NCBI GenBank assembly: GCA_029239875.1
Contig: JARBUD010000013.1
Span: forward strand, 226,134-290,133
Direction of reading: 5' to 3'
Length of the DNA: 64,000 nt
Origin: Xanthobacteraceae bacterium
GTDB taxonomy: Bacteria > Pseudomonadota > Alphaproteobacteria > Rhizobiales > Xanthobacteraceae
Both the position numbers and the translations under genes were made by a program. This document shows, piece by piece, positions 10,362 to 24,242 of this stretch. The first letter of the stretch is position 1, and every line of letters begins with the position of its first letter. Below the pieces are notes generated by a model. That model was given only the letters and a program-made list of their open reading frames with translations, had not been told where the DNA came from and did not search any database.

Positions 10362-11424
10362 CAGGCGGGCTCCCGGCGGACGAAGACGATGCGGAACCGC
10401 GTCAGCAGCCCGCCCACCAGCACGCTGAGCAAGGCGAAGGCGACGACGAGGTCGGCGAGATAGTTGGAGACACCGATGGCGCGGCTCATCGAATCCGCGC
10501 CGACGAACACGCCGGCGACGAAGATGGCGGCGGGAATAACGCCGAGCGGCGAGAGGTTGGCGAGCGTCGCCACCACGATGCCGGCATAGCCGAAGCCGGG
10601 CGACAGGTCGGCGGTGAGGTATCCTTTCAAACCAGCCACTTCGCTGGCGCCAGCGAGCCCGGCGAGGCCGCCGGAGAGGACGCCGACGAGCGCCATCGCC
10701 TTGCCCACCGGCAGGCCGGCATAACGGGCGGCGCGGGCGTTCTCGCCCACGGCGCGGATGCGGAAGCCCCACACCGTGCGGGAGATGAAGACGTGCAGCA
10801 GCACGGCGGCGACGACCGCCAGCACGAGGCCCCAATGCAGGCGCAGCCCCGTCACCAGCTTGGGCAGCGTCGCCTCGTCGAGCACGGGAGCGGATTGCGG
10901 CCAGCCGAGTGCCATCTCGTCCTTCATCGGCCCTTCCAGCATCATCTGCACGAAGAGCAGGACGATGAAGTTCATCAGCAACGTGACGACCACCTCGTCG
11001 GCGCCGAAGCGGGTCTTGAACAACACCGGCACCAGCAGCAGTGCGGCCCCGGCGGCCGCGGCACCGATCAGCACCAAGGGCACGAGGACATAGGGCGGCG
11101 CCTCGATCAGCCCGGCGCCGAGCGCCACGGTCGCGAGGGCGCCGGCATAGAGCTGGCCCTCGGCGCCGATGTTCCAGAGCTTGGCGCGGAAGGCGACCGC
11201 CGCGGCGAGGCCGGTGAAGATCAGCGGCGTGGCACGGGTCAGTGTCTCCGCTAGCGCGAAGCCGTCGCCCGCCGCGCCCTGTGCCATCAATACGAACGCG
11301 GTGAAAACCGGCGCGCCGGTCAGCGCCAGCGGGATGGCGGTGAGCACGAGCGCGGCGAGACCCGAGCCGATGGAGACGGCGACGGTGAGCCAGACCGGGG
11401 TGCGCTCGCGCGGGACGAAGCGGA

Positions 11425-11428
<4 letters not shown>
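10361..11428 (-). CDS. ABC transporter permease, nucleoside/BMP type (first permease)
   Basis: A 355-aa membrane protein of the same fold (YufP-like). Family blocks include AAAVAFRAKLWNIGAEGQLY near residue 80 and FRIRAVGENARAARYAGLPV around residue 225, the conserved cytoplasmic coupling loop. The ATG overlaps the ATPase stop by 4 bp (ATGA), showing tight translational coupling. With the partner permease it would form the heterodimeric channel. Confidence 0.9.
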
Positions 11429-12984
<1,556 letters not shown>

Positions 12985-12990
12985 GAAGAC

Positions 12991-13125
12991 GTCATCCCGG
13001 ACACCGCGACGCGGCGATCCAGGATCGCGAAAACGCCTCTTCGGCACGCGATCCCGGCTCTACGCGCTGCGCCGGAGCTTGCCCTTGGGCTTGGGAGAGG
13101 CAAGACCCGAGGGGCCGGGATGACG
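12991..13125. repeat. Interspersed palindromic repeat, family B, copy 1 (inside ABC operon)
   Basis: It opens GTCATCCCGG and closes CCGGGATGAC, with inner matches GATCCAGGATCGCG / CGCGATCCCGGCTC. A copy with the same ends and the shared GATCCCGGCTCT lies at 36045-36139, and a reduced copy at 28748. This copy fills the gap between the binding-protein gene and the ATPase gene, a place where such hairpins often stabilise the upstream mRNA. Confidence 0.85.
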
Positions 13126-13135
13126 GCTATCTGCC

Positions 13136-14173
13136 TCACATGGTCGACTTCGGCTCGGCGTCGTTGACGTTGACGCGGAACAGGCCGTCCTTGATCTCCT
13201 TCTCCTTGAGAAGGACCATGTCGATCACCTCCGGCGGCACCACCTTCGGGTCGAGCGGGGCGAGGCTGGCGCCGCCCTCGGCCATGTAGCTGTAGGGGCC
13301 GTAATCGGCGGCGACGAAGGTCTCGTCGATCACCTCCTTGATCGCCTTGTCGATGGTCGGCTCCATCTGCCACAGCGCCGAGGCGATCACCGTGCCGGGG
13401 TACTGGCTCGACGTGTCGATGACGTTGCCGATCGCCTTCACGCCGCGCTCCTTGGCGGCGTCGGACACGCCGAAGCGCTCGGCGTAGAGAATGTCCGCGC
13501 CCTTGTCGATCTGGGCGAAGGCGGCCTCCTTGGCCTTGGGCGGGTCGTACCAGGAATTGATGAAGGTGACGATGAACTTCACGTTCGGGTTCACCGCCTT
13601 GGCGCCTTCCATGAAGGCCTGCATCAGCCGGTTCACCTCGGGGATGGCGTAGCCGCCGACAAGGCCGATGACGTTCGACTTGGTGGTCTTACCCGCCACC
13701 ATGCCGGTCAGGTAGGACGGCTCGTGGATGAAGTTGTCGAACACCGAGAAGTTCGGCTTGGTCGGGCCGAAGGACGAGCCCATCAGATAGGCGGTCTTGG
13801 GATAGTCGGCCGCCACCTTGCGGGCGGGACGCTCCACCGCGAAGACCTCGCCGACGACGAGGTCGGCGCCCTCCTGCGAGTACTGGCGCATCACCCGCTC
13901 ATAGTCGGTGTTGGCGACGTTCTCGGAGAATTTGTAGGTGATGTCGCCGCGCGCCTCGGCCGCCTTCAGCGCCTTGTGGATGCGCGACACCCATTGCTGC
14001 TCCACCGGCACGGTGTAGATGGCCGCGACCTTGATCGGCTTGGCCTTGGCGGCGAAGGCATCGCCGCCCGCGAAGGTGGCGAGGGCGGCCGCGCCGCCGA
14101 GCGCCAGCATTTGCCGCCGGTCGAGCATGGCTGACGAAAAAAGCGGCAGGGAACCAGACGGCTTACGCGGCAT
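13136..14173 (-). CDS. BMP family ABC transporter substrate-binding protein
   Basis: A 345-aa binding protein of the Bmp/PnrA (Med) family, the periplasmic receptor for nucleosides or bases. I set the start at ATG 14173 because GGGAGG lies 8 nt upstream. The leader MPRKPSGSLPLFSSAMLDRR plus QMLALGGAAALATFAGG looks Tat-like, with cleavage after AFAAKA. The mature domain begins IKVAAIYTVPVEQQWVSRIH and includes YLTGMVAGKTTKSNVIGLVG and a late TVIASALWQMEP block, as in the family. It leads the operon and is separated from the ATPase by a palindromic repeat, which could give higher binding-protein output. A 26-bp inverted repeat (14254-14279) lies upstream. Confidence 0.92.
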   Translation of the reverse strand: MPRKPSGSLPLFSSAMLDRRQMLALGGAAALATFAGGDAFAAKAKPIKVAAIYTVPVEQQWVSRIHKALKAAEARGDITYKFSENVANTDYERVMRQYSQEGADLVVGEVFAVERPARKVAADYPKTAYLMGSSFGPTKPNFSVFDNFIHEPSYLTGMVAGKTTKSNVIGLVGGYAIPEVNRLMQAFMEGAKAVNPNVKFIVTFINSWYDPPKAKEAAFAQIDKGADILYAERFGVSDAAKERGVKAIGNVIDTSSQYPGTVIASALWQMEPTIDKAIKEVIDETFVAADYGPYSYMAEGGASLAPLDPKVVPPEVIDMVLLKEKEIKDGLFRVNVNDAEPKSTM

Positions 14174-14253
14174 GTTGAGAACCTCCCCCGAGCAAAGCAC
14201 GGCGGCGCGCCCTATCGCGGCCCCGTACGTACCATTCATGCGAGCGGCATGCC

Positions 14254-14279
14254 ATTTTCGAACTGTCCGGTCCGAAAAT
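14254..14279. promoter_or_regulatory. Inverted repeat upstream of the BMP operon, candidate operator
   Basis: The arms ATTTTCG and CGAAAAT are separated by 12 bp, with a further near-symmetric core (ACTGTCCGGT). It lies 81-106 bp before the ATG of the binding-protein gene, in the 119-bp gap after the Nudix gene. An operator is an inference; no regulator gene is adjacent. Confidence 0.45.
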
Positions 14280-14292
14280 TCCACGCTCCATT

Positions 14293-15030
14293 CTATCTGC
14301 TTCCCAACTTATCCGCTTCCCAGGCGGCGGCGAGATAGGCGCGCAGAAAAGGCGTGGTGCCCTCGCGGAAATCGTCGGGGCCGCGCATGACGAAGACCTC
14401 GTCGATCTCCGAGCGCTCCTCGCCGGCAGCGAAGGCGCGGATGCGTGCCGCCAGCACCTCGGCCTCCTCGCGGGCGACGAGCTGGCGCATCAGCGCGATG
14501 CGGCGCTCGTCATAGAGCGCGGTCCATGTCGGCGCGAGACGGACCTCGGACGCGGCGAGGCCGGTCTCCTCCTCGAATTCGCGCAGCATGCTACCTTCGA
14601 GATCGACGCGCCCGTCCGGAGTGAGGTCGGAAGGGTCCGGGGTGCCAGCAGCGAAATAGATGCGCCCGGCATTGGCCGTCCACGCCGCCATGCGCACCAG
14701 CACGAAGCCGCCATCAGCGCCGCGCAGCGCGCCCATGGAGAAGCACAGCCGCGCTCGCGGATGGGGAGGATTGCCGCCGATCAGCCAGAGCAGCGAGGCG
14801 TAGTCGCTCTCAGCATAGCGGCCGAGGAGTGTGCGCCCCTCGAAGCGGTGCGCGGCGAGGATGAGCACGCGCCCGTTCCACAGCTCGGGATTGGCCTGCA
14901 GCTTGCCGGCGTAATAGGCGTCGATCGCCGCCCGCTCGGAGGCGGTGAAGGCATAGGACGCCGGCTCGACCCCCATCTCCACGCGGTCGAGCTCCAGGAT
15001 GGTCGGCCCCGGCTGCAGCGGCCGGTTCAC
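14293..15030 (-). CDS. Nudix-fold hydrolase with degenerate first half of the Nudix box
   Basis: A 245-aa protein. The second half of the Nudix box is exact (REFEEETGL), but the expected G-x5-E in front of it is not, since the residues there read GRVDLEGSML. The catalytic Glu cluster is therefore present, while the loop geometry differs. The N-terminal 100 residues carry hydrophobic strands and the aromatic segment ESDYASLLWLIGG. The start is GTG at 15030 with GGAGG 5 nt upstream. It follows phzF by 48 bp on the same strand. The substrate is unknown; many alphaproteobacteria have a homologue annotated only as a NUDIX hydrolase. Confidence 0.7.
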   Translation of the reverse strand: MNRPLQPGPTILELDRVEMGVEPASYAFTASERAAIDAYYAGKLQANPELWNGRVLILAAHRFEGRTLLGRYAESDYASLLWLIGGNPPHPRARLCFSMGALRGADGGFVLVRMAAWTANAGRIYFAAGTPDPSDLTPDGRVDLEGSMLREFEEETGLAASEVRLAPTWTALYDERRIALMRQLVAREEAEVLAARIRAFAAGEERSEIDEVFVMRGPDDFREGTTPFLRAYLAAAWEADKLGSR

Positions 15031-15078
15031 CCGCCCTCCGCCGGCCGCCTCGCCGTCACCAGCCTTGCGGCCGCGCCG

Positions 15079-15975
15079 TCAGACATGAAGCATACCCTCC
15101 GAGACGATCACCGCCCCGCCGCCGATGGTGACGGCGGTCAGCTCGCCTGCGGTCACCTGCAGGCCGAGCCGGATGAGGCTGGAACGCCCAATTTCTACAC
15201 CTTGCAATATGTCATAGGCATGGAAGCCTTCCTCCGGCTTCTCCCCGGCGAGCAGCACGGCGGCGAGCGAGGCGGCGGCCGAGCCGGTCGCCGGATCCTC
15301 GTCGATGCCCATGTTGGCGGCAAACATGCGGGCGCGGAAATCACCCTCGCCGTCCTCGTCGCGGCAGAAGACGTAGACCGAGTCCGCGCCGCCGCCGAAG
15401 GTGCCGATGAGCCGTGCCGCGCTGGGGCTGATGCGCGCCAGCGCCGAGCGCGAGGCGAGCGGCACGCAGACAAAGGGCACGCCGGCCGAGGCGATGACCG
15501 GGGAATAGTCGTCGAAGCCGATGTCCGAGGTGTCGAGGCCCAGCGCCTGGGCGCAGGCTTCCCGGCTCATTGGCTCGGCATCGATGATCTCGGGGATGCG
15601 CGGCACGGTGAAGGTGGCGCTGCCGAGCCGCTCGCGTTTGACCGTGACGTGGCAGGCGACCGGGCCGACATTTTCCTCCAGCACGAAGTCGGTCGAGGTC
15701 TCGACCCCGTCGCGTATGGCGAGCAACACCGCCGCGCCGACGGTCGGATGGCCGGCGAAGGGCAGCTCGTGGTTGATGGTGAAGATGCGCAGCCGCGCCC
15801 GGCTGCCCTCCTCCTGCGGCTTGGTGACGAACACCGTCTCCGAGAGATTGAACTCGCGGGCGATGGCCTGCATGTGGTTGCCGTCGAGCCCGTCGGTGTC
15901 GAGCACGACGGCGAGCGGGTTGCCGGACAGCGTCCGGTCGGTGAAGACGTCGAGGACGACGAAGCGGCGTGCCAT
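15079..15975 (-). CDS. PhzF family epimerase/isomerase-like protein
   Basis: A 298-aa protein with the double hotdog-like PhzF fold. It starts RRFVVLDVFTDRTLSGNPLA and carries the catalytic Glu46 in NLSETVFV. It then shows HELPFAGHPTVGAA and, late in the chain, GIDEDPATGSAAASLAAVLL, the second signature. PhzF itself isomerises a phenazine precursor; most family members have unknown small-molecule isomerase roles, and no phenazine genes are near. The ATG at 15975 is 5 bp after the pdxY stop, so the two are co-transcribed. Confidence 0.9.
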   Translation of the reverse strand: MARRFVVLDVFTDRTLSGNPLAVVLDTDGLDGNHMQAIAREFNLSETVFVTKPQEEGSRARLRIFTINHELPFAGHPTVGAAVLLAIRDGVETSTDFVLEENVGPVACHVTVKRERLGSATFTVPRIPEIIDAEPMSREACAQALGLDTSDIGFDDYSPVIASAGVPFVCVPLASRSALARISPSAARLIGTFGGGADSVYVFCRDEDGEGDFRARMFAANMGIDEDPATGSAAASLAAVLLAGEKPEEGFHAYDILQGVEIGRSSLIRLGLQVTAGELTAVTIGGGAVIVSEGMLHV

Positions 15976-15980
15976 GGCGG

Positions 15981-16829
15981 TCAGATCTTCTCCGGCGTGA
16001 AGAGACGGGACGGCGTGACGAATTCGTCCTGGGCGGCGACGGTCAGGATCTCCCGCGAGCCGGCCGCCGCGGTGCGGGCCAGCAGGCCATAGGCCGAGGA
16101 CGCGGCCTTGGAGAGCGCCTCGGCGGTGGAGTGGGTGGCCTTCCAGTGCACGAAGAACAGCGCGGCGATGGCGTCGCCCGCGCCGTTCACCGAGATGTCG
16201 AGCTTGGGCGTGCGCACGCGGAAGCGCCCGTCCGGGCCGGAGGCGAGGAGATCGATGGCGTCGGCCGGCGTGTCCTCGGTGTGCAGGCTGGTGACCATGA
16301 TGACGCGCGGGCCGGTGGCGTGCACCACGTCGCAGGCGGCGAGCGCGTCGGGCAGCGTCGTGGTGCTGCGACCGGAGAGGTAGTCGAGCTCGAACTGGTT
16401 CGGCGTGATGAGGTCGGCCGCGGGCACGGCGCGCTCGCGCATGAATTCGGGGATGCCCGGCCGCACGAAGACGCCGCGCCCGACATCGCCGATCACCGGA
16501 TCGCAGCAGTAATGCGCCTCGCTGTTGGCCGCCTTGACCCGGCCGACCGTGTCGAGGATGGCGTCGCCGATCTCGGCCGAGCCCATATAGCCGGAGAGCA
16601 CGCCATCGCAGCGCGGCAGCACGTTGCGGTCCTCGAGGCCGCCGACCAGCTCGCGAATGAGGTCGGCGCCGAACACCTCGCCGCGCCAGGCGCCATAGCC
16701 GGTATGGTTGGAGAACTGCACGGTGTGGATGCCCCACACCTCATGGCCCAGCCGCTGGATGGGGAACATGGCCGAGGCATTACCCACATGCCCATAGGCC
16801 ACCCAGGACTGTATCGACAGGATGTTCAT
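15981..16829 (-). CDS. pdxY: Pyridoxal kinase (PdxY)
   Basis: A 282-aa ribokinase-fold enzyme that phosphorylates pyridoxal in the B6 salvage route. Family features in order are: [20 protein letters not shown] at the N-terminus, [43 protein letters not shown], and the ATP/anion-hole motif [13 protein letters not shown] with the catalytic Asp. The ATG at 16829 is preferred over a GTG two codons earlier because it gives the family's N-terminus. It is the first gene of a pdxY-phzF-nudix run that leads towards the BMP operon. Confidence 0.93.
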   Translation of the reverse strand: MNILSIQSWVAYGHVGNASAMFPIQRLGHEVWGIHTVQFSNHTGYGAWRGEVFGADLIRELVGGLEDRNVLPRCDGVLSGYMGSAEIGDAILDTVGRVKAANSEAHYCCDPVIGDVGRGVFVRPGIPEFMRERAVPAADLITPNQFELDYLSGRSTTTLPDALAACDVVHATGPRVIMVTSLHTEDTPADAIDLLASGPDGRFRVRTPKLDISVNGAGDAIAALFFVHWKATHSTAEALSKAASSAYGLLARTAAAGSREILTVAAQDEFVTPSRLFTPEKI

Positions 16830-17008
16830 GCTCACGCGCCCCGACCCGTTGGAAACGATCCGCGCTTAGCGCTCTAAACGCAAGCGCTCAAACGAAAATC
16901 CGCGCGGTTGCCATAAGCATTTTCGATGGAGCGGGCCGAAGGGCGGCCAGAAGGCGCTAGGAAGCCGCGCCGTCCCTGCATCCGGGCGGGTCTTCAGCAG
17001 GCTGCGGG

Positions 17009-17122
17009 CTACTCCGCGTCGCCGCCGGTCGCAGCGTCCCACGCCACGATCATGATCCCGGCGAAGCCGAGCACATACATGGCGGATACGGTGGCGAAGG
17101 GGGTGAGACCAAAGAGACCCAT
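17009..17122 (-). CDS. Small single-span membrane protein (37 aa)
   Basis: MGLFGLTPFATVSAMYVLGF begins a peptide with one long hydrophobic helix (to about residue 28), then a short acidic tail DAATGGDAE. CGGAG stands 8 nt before the ATG. I do not recognise a family. The good ribosome site and the clean membrane helix make it a plausible real gene, but length alone cannot prove it. Confidence 0.45.
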   Translation of the reverse strand: MGLFGLTPFATVSAMYVLGFAGIMIVAWDAATGGDAE

Positions 17123-17254
17123 GGCTGGAACTCCGACGAAAGGCTCCACCGCGATATGGGGGCTCGGCTGTTCCCGCGACAGGGCGGCAACGCAACGGGA
17201 AGGGCGATTGAGAAAGCGCCGCGGCCGGCGGCCGTCCGCCATGTCCCCGCGGAC

Positions 17255-17632
17255 CTAGTCCCTCTCCTCCAGGCGCGCCCGCAGATAGGCGGCCAGAACC
17301 ACCGCGTCGTTATGGACCGTGTCGTGCGCCGAATAGAGCAGCGTGACCCGGCCGTGCTTCAGAAGGTCCTCGAGATCACCTACCGCCTCGCCATTCGCAT
17401 CGAGCTCCTTGCGATAGCGTCGCGCGAACTCCTCGAAGCGATCCGGGTCATGGCCGAACCACTCCCGCAGCTCGGCGGCCGGAGCGATCTCCTTCAGCCA
17501 CAGGGTCAGCTTCAGATCGTCCTTGCGGACTCCGCGCGGCCACAGCCTGTCGACGAGGACGCGGGCGCCATCGTCGCCGGCCACGGGGTCGTAGGCTCTC
17601 TTCAACCTGATATCGGGGGCGGCTCTGGTCAT
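17255..17632 (-). CDS. DUF488 family protein
   Basis: A 125-aa protein with the DUF488 pattern: RLKRAYDPVAGDDGARVLVD, then the strongly conserved RLWPRGV and the LWLKEIAPAAELREWFGHDP block, ending RVTLLYSAHDTVHNDAVVLA. Family members are small cytosolic proteins of unknown activity. I chose the ATG at 17632 since GAGG lies 8 nt upstream; an ATG six codons earlier has no such site. Confidence 0.88.
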   Translation of the reverse strand: MTRAAPDIRLKRAYDPVAGDDGARVLVDRLWPRGVRKDDLKLTLWLKEIAPAAELREWFGHDPDRFEEFARRYRKELDANGEAVGDLEDLLKHGRVTLLYSAHDTVHNDAVVLAAYLRARLEERD

Positions 17633-17721
17633 CTCTGTCACCTCGGCCATGATGATCGGCCCGCAGCCGGCCGCCGTCTGTCCCGATCGAACGGCGCCGC
17701 GCAGTCGGGGGAGCGGAAGCC

Positions 17722-17910
17722 TCAGATGGCTTCTTCCCGCAGCCCGCAGCGCCAGCGGATGACCCGCCAGGCCGGGTGCTGCGTCGCCCATTCATACATG
17801 GCGGCCGTACACTCCATCGGCAATGTCATGCGGGCTTCGGTGGCGATGCGCTCCTCGCGGCAAGCATCAGGGCTGGCGAGCAGGCAGATGGTGAGGATGA
17901 GGTGGCTCAT
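17722..17910 (-). CDS. Small conserved secreted-like protein (62 aa)
   Basis: The sequence MSHLILTICLLASPDACREE resembles the start of a family of short alphaproteobacterial proteins with two Cys pairs and the late WATQHPAWRVIRWRCG. The N-terminal stretch is hydrophobic but short. The ATG overlaps the stop of the next gene upstream by 4 bp, suggesting a two-gene transcript. The function is unknown. Confidence 0.6.
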   Translation of the reverse strand: MSHLILTICLLASPDACREERIATEARMTLPMECTAAMYEWATQHPAWRVIRWRCGLREEAI

Positions 17911-18092
17911 CTGACCCGTCCTCCCATGCCCTTCATCTCGTCGGTCTCGGCAACGCGCGGCCAGAGATAGACGCCCTCGGAAGGATCATGAGCCTTCAGG
18001 ACGATTGCGTGGAGGTTGCCCCAATAGCTCGGGCGCGGCGACGCCATCAGCTTGCGGGCGAGTTCGGCGGAACAGTTCAGGACGATTTGCAT
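17907..18092 (-). CDS. Small hypothetical protein (61 aa)
   Basis: The protein starts MQIVLNCSAELARKLMASPR and continues to a basic end (MGGRVR). An in-frame ATG two codons earlier (18098) is equally possible, and neither has a strong ribosome site. Its stop overlaps the ATG of the small secreted-like gene by 4 bp, which supports both being real. I do not recognise a family. Confidence 0.4.
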   Translation of the reverse strand: MQIVLNCSAELARKLMASPRPSYWGNLHAIVLKAHDPSEGVYLWPRVAETDEMKGMGGRVR

Positions 18093-18304
18093 CGGCATGG
18101 ACCCCGGCAAAATGACTGTTCGAATGATCTTGCATACGGCATGCCAGATATTCCGGATTACCCAGACGATGTCCCAACTGCACGCCGACGCTGTCCTAGG
18201 GGCAACACCCTGGGAGACGATCGGGTCCCGGCGGCGTCTAGCTGCGGTATGACTTGCCGGTGCTGTGACTTGCCTGCGATCGGTGGTCATGCGACAGGCG
18301 AAAC

Positions 18305-19570
18305 ATGACCGAGATGCTCTCCGCCGCCGCCCTCGCCCAGGCCGTCCGCGCCGGACGCCTGACCCCCGCCGATGTCGCCGAGCGCTGCGCGGAAGCCATC
18401 CGCGCGCAGGAGGCCGAGGTTCGCGCCTTTGCCAGCGTCGACCTCGACGCCCTCATCGACAAGGCGACGTCGCTAGGACTGGCCGAGACGCCGCTCGCCG
18501 GCCTGCCGGTGGGCATCAAGGACATTCTCGACACGGTGGACTTCCCCACCGAGCGCGGTTCGCCGCTCTATGCCGGCTACCGCCCGGTCACCGACGCCGC
18601 CATCGTGCGCATGACCGCGCGGGCCGGTGGATTGTTGGCCGGCAAGACGGTGACGACCGAATTCGCCTTCATGCAGCCGAGCCCGACCCGCAACCCGCGC
18701 CGGCTCTCGCATTCGCCGGGCGGCTCTTCGGCAGGCTCGGCGGCGGCGGTGGCGGCCGGCATGCTGCCGGTCACCATCGGCACCCAGACCGGCGGCTCGG
18801 TCATCCGCCCCGCCTCTTTCTGCGGCGTCACCGGCTACAAGCCGTCTTACAAGATGCTGCCGGTTCTCGGCCTGAAGCCCTTCTCCTGGTCGCTCGACAC
18901 GCTCGGCGTGTTCGGCGCGCATGTGGTCGACGTCGCCTTCGCGGTCGGTGCGATCTCCGGCCGCGACTTCACACTCGACAGCGACGCCAACGCGCCGCGG
19001 CTCGCCGTCGCCAGGACCGCCCGCGCCCGTCTCGCCACCGAGGATGCCCACGCCGCGCTGGAGCAGGCGGCGCGCGCCGCCGAGCGGGCTGGCGCCAGCG
19101 TCACCTTCGTCGACCTCTCGGAGGCGGTGGAGAAGGGCGACGAGGCGCACGCGGCCATGCAGGGCTACGAGGCCGCCCTCGCCTTCGCCCATGAATGGGA
19201 TCACCACCGCGCGGCATTGTCGCCGACGCTCGGCGCCTATCTGGAAGAGGCGATGCGCATCACGCCGGAACAGTACGATTCCGGCCGCCGCCTCGCCCGG
19301 CATTCGCGGCACGCGCTGTCCGACCTGTTCGCCGACTATGACGCGGTGCTGACCTTCTCGGCGCCCGGCGAGGCGCCGGAAGGCCTCGCCACCACCGGCT
19401 CGCCGGCCTTCAACCGGCTGTGGACCATGAGCGGCGCGCCCTGCGTCAACGTCACCGGACTGACCGGAGCAACGGGCCTGCCGATCGGCGTGCAGCTGGT
19501 CGGGCGCTTCGGCCGCGACCGCGCGCTGCTGGAGGCGGCGCGGTTCCTGGAGCGGGCCATCGGCGCGTAA
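18305..19570 (+). CDS. Amidase (amidase signature family)
   Basis: A 421-aa enzyme of the Ser-cisSer-Lys amidase family. Lys72 lies in VGIKDILDT, the cis-Ser in SPGGSSAGSAAA (residues 141-142), and the nucleophile Ser165 in TQTGGSVIRPASFCG. The chain is short for the family and lacks a GatA-type C-terminus, and there are no gatB or gatC neighbours, so a stand-alone amidase is more likely than a tRNA amidotransferase. The substrate amide is unknown. The upstream 200 bp hold no gene on this strand. Confidence 0.88.
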   Translation: MTEMLSAAALAQAVRAGRLTPADVAERCAEAIRAQEAEVRAFASVDLDALIDKATSLGLAETPLAGLPVGIKDILDTVDFPTERGSPLYAGYRPVTDAAIVRMTARAGGLLAGKTVTTEFAFMQPSPTRNPRRLSHSPGGSSAGSAAAVAAGMLPVTIGTQTGGSVIRPASFCGVTGYKPSYKMLPVLGLKPFSWSLDTLGVFGAHVVDVAFAVGAISGRDFTLDSDANAPRLAVARTARARLATEDAHAALEQAARAAERAGASVTFVDLSEAVEKGDEAHAAMQGYEAALAFAHEWDHHRAALSPTLGAYLEEAMRITPEQYDSGRRLARHSRHALSDLFADYDAVLTFSAPGEAPEGLATTGSPAFNRLWTMSGAPCVNVTGLTGATGLPIGVQLVGRFGRDRALLEAARFLERAIGA

Positions 19571-19579
19571 GGCTTTCGT

Positions 19580-19609
19580 GAAGCCGGAAACGTAAGCTCT
19601 CCCGGCTTC
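19580..19609. terminator. Stem-loop between amidase and LssY-C genes
   Basis: GAAGCCGG pairs with CCGGCTTC over a 14-nt loop, in the 52-bp gap between convergent genes. There is no T-run, so it may only be a processing or weak termination hairpin. Confidence 0.4.
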
Positions 19610-19622
19610 GGCGCCCCCCGGA

Positions 19623-20432
19623 TCAGTCGCCGGCGACCAGCCGCGCCAACGAGTCCCAGAAGGCGTCCTTGACCCCGACCGCCGGCGGCGGCGGGATGAT
19701 GGTTGCCGGGTTGGGGTTCTTCTCGCCGTTCGGCATCAGCCGGGCGAACCAGATCTCGCCGTCGGTGTAATAGGGATCGCCGCCGCCATTGCGCCCGAAC
19801 AGGGTCGGGCCGACGCCAGTGACCTGATAGACGTCGCGCACCATGCCGGCCGTCTTGAGGTCGTCGACCAGCAGGTCGCGCACGGAATCGACGTCCGGGC
19901 CGATATGGTGGGTGACGGCGCCGGTATAGTGGCTGAGGCCGACGCCGCGGTCATAGGTCGCCGAGCCCAGCCAGACCGGCGCGCCCTCCTTGCCCATATC
20001 CAGCACCTTCCAGAAGCGGACATGGTCGCGCCGGTCGGCGCTGCGGCCGACCTCCTTCTCAAAGGCGAGGTCCTCGACGCGCCCGTCATAGAAGAGCGGG
20101 CTCACCGGCGCCTTCGGATCGGGGCGATGGAGCAGCACCGAGCCGATGATGGCGAGGCTCGACTTCAGCGTCACCGGATCGGCGGCCCGCCAACCAGCCG
20201 CGTACATGGCGCGGATGACGTCCTCGCGGGAGCCGACCAGCCCGACATCGATCGGGTCGCCCGGTATGCCCTGCTTGGTCTGCGTCACCATCGGCAGGTG
20301 CTTGATGCCCGGCTGGTGCTCGTGATGCGTCCACAGCCGCGGCAACATCACATAGGCGAGCCCGGCCCAGACGAGGACGGCAAGGAGCGCCCAGTGCCAC
20401 ACGCGCTTCGCATCCTTCTCCGGCGCCGCCAT
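19623..20432 (-). CDS. LssY C-terminal domain protein, membrane-anchored
   Basis: A 269-aa protein with one N-terminal membrane helix (ALLAVLVWAGLAYVMLP) and the LssY-C domain outside. The domain is recognised by AMYAAGWRAADPVTLKSSL, VLLHRPDPKAPVSPLFYDGR, FEKEVGRSADRRDHVRFW, and a late GVGPTLFGRNGGGDPYYTDG. LssY-C is often linked to membrane-lipid or PAP2-type proteins, but its function is not established. The gene starts about 11 bp after the metH stop, so it rides on the methionine operon. The start may instead be the GTG one codon earlier. Confidence 0.8.
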   Translation of the reverse strand: MAAPEKDAKRVWHWALLAVLVWAGLAYVMLPRLWTHHEHQPGIKHLPMVTQTKQGIPGDPIDVGLVGSREDVIRAMYAAGWRAADPVTLKSSLAIIGSVLLHRPDPKAPVSPLFYDGRVEDLAFEKEVGRSADRRDHVRFWKVLDMGKEGAPVWLGSATYDRGVGLSHYTGAVTHHIGPDVDSVRDLLVDDLKTAGMVRDVYQVTGVGPTLFGRNGGGDPYYTDGEIWFARLMPNGEKNPNPATIIPPPPAVGVKDAFWDSLARLVAGD

Positions 20433-20443
20433 CACCGGCCCGC

Positions 20444-24178
<3,735 letters not shown>

Positions 24179-24242
24179 GGGGCACTCATCCGGTCATGCG
24201 GAGACGTTTCCGGCATGACAGCTTCACACGAAACAATTGTGA

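Noticed and set aside
12985..13047. N-terminal extension of the ABC ATPase (MPKRRFRDPGSPRRGVRDDV)
   Set aside because: These residues are only the translation of the palindromic repeat lying upstream; the family start is at 12984 or 12972.
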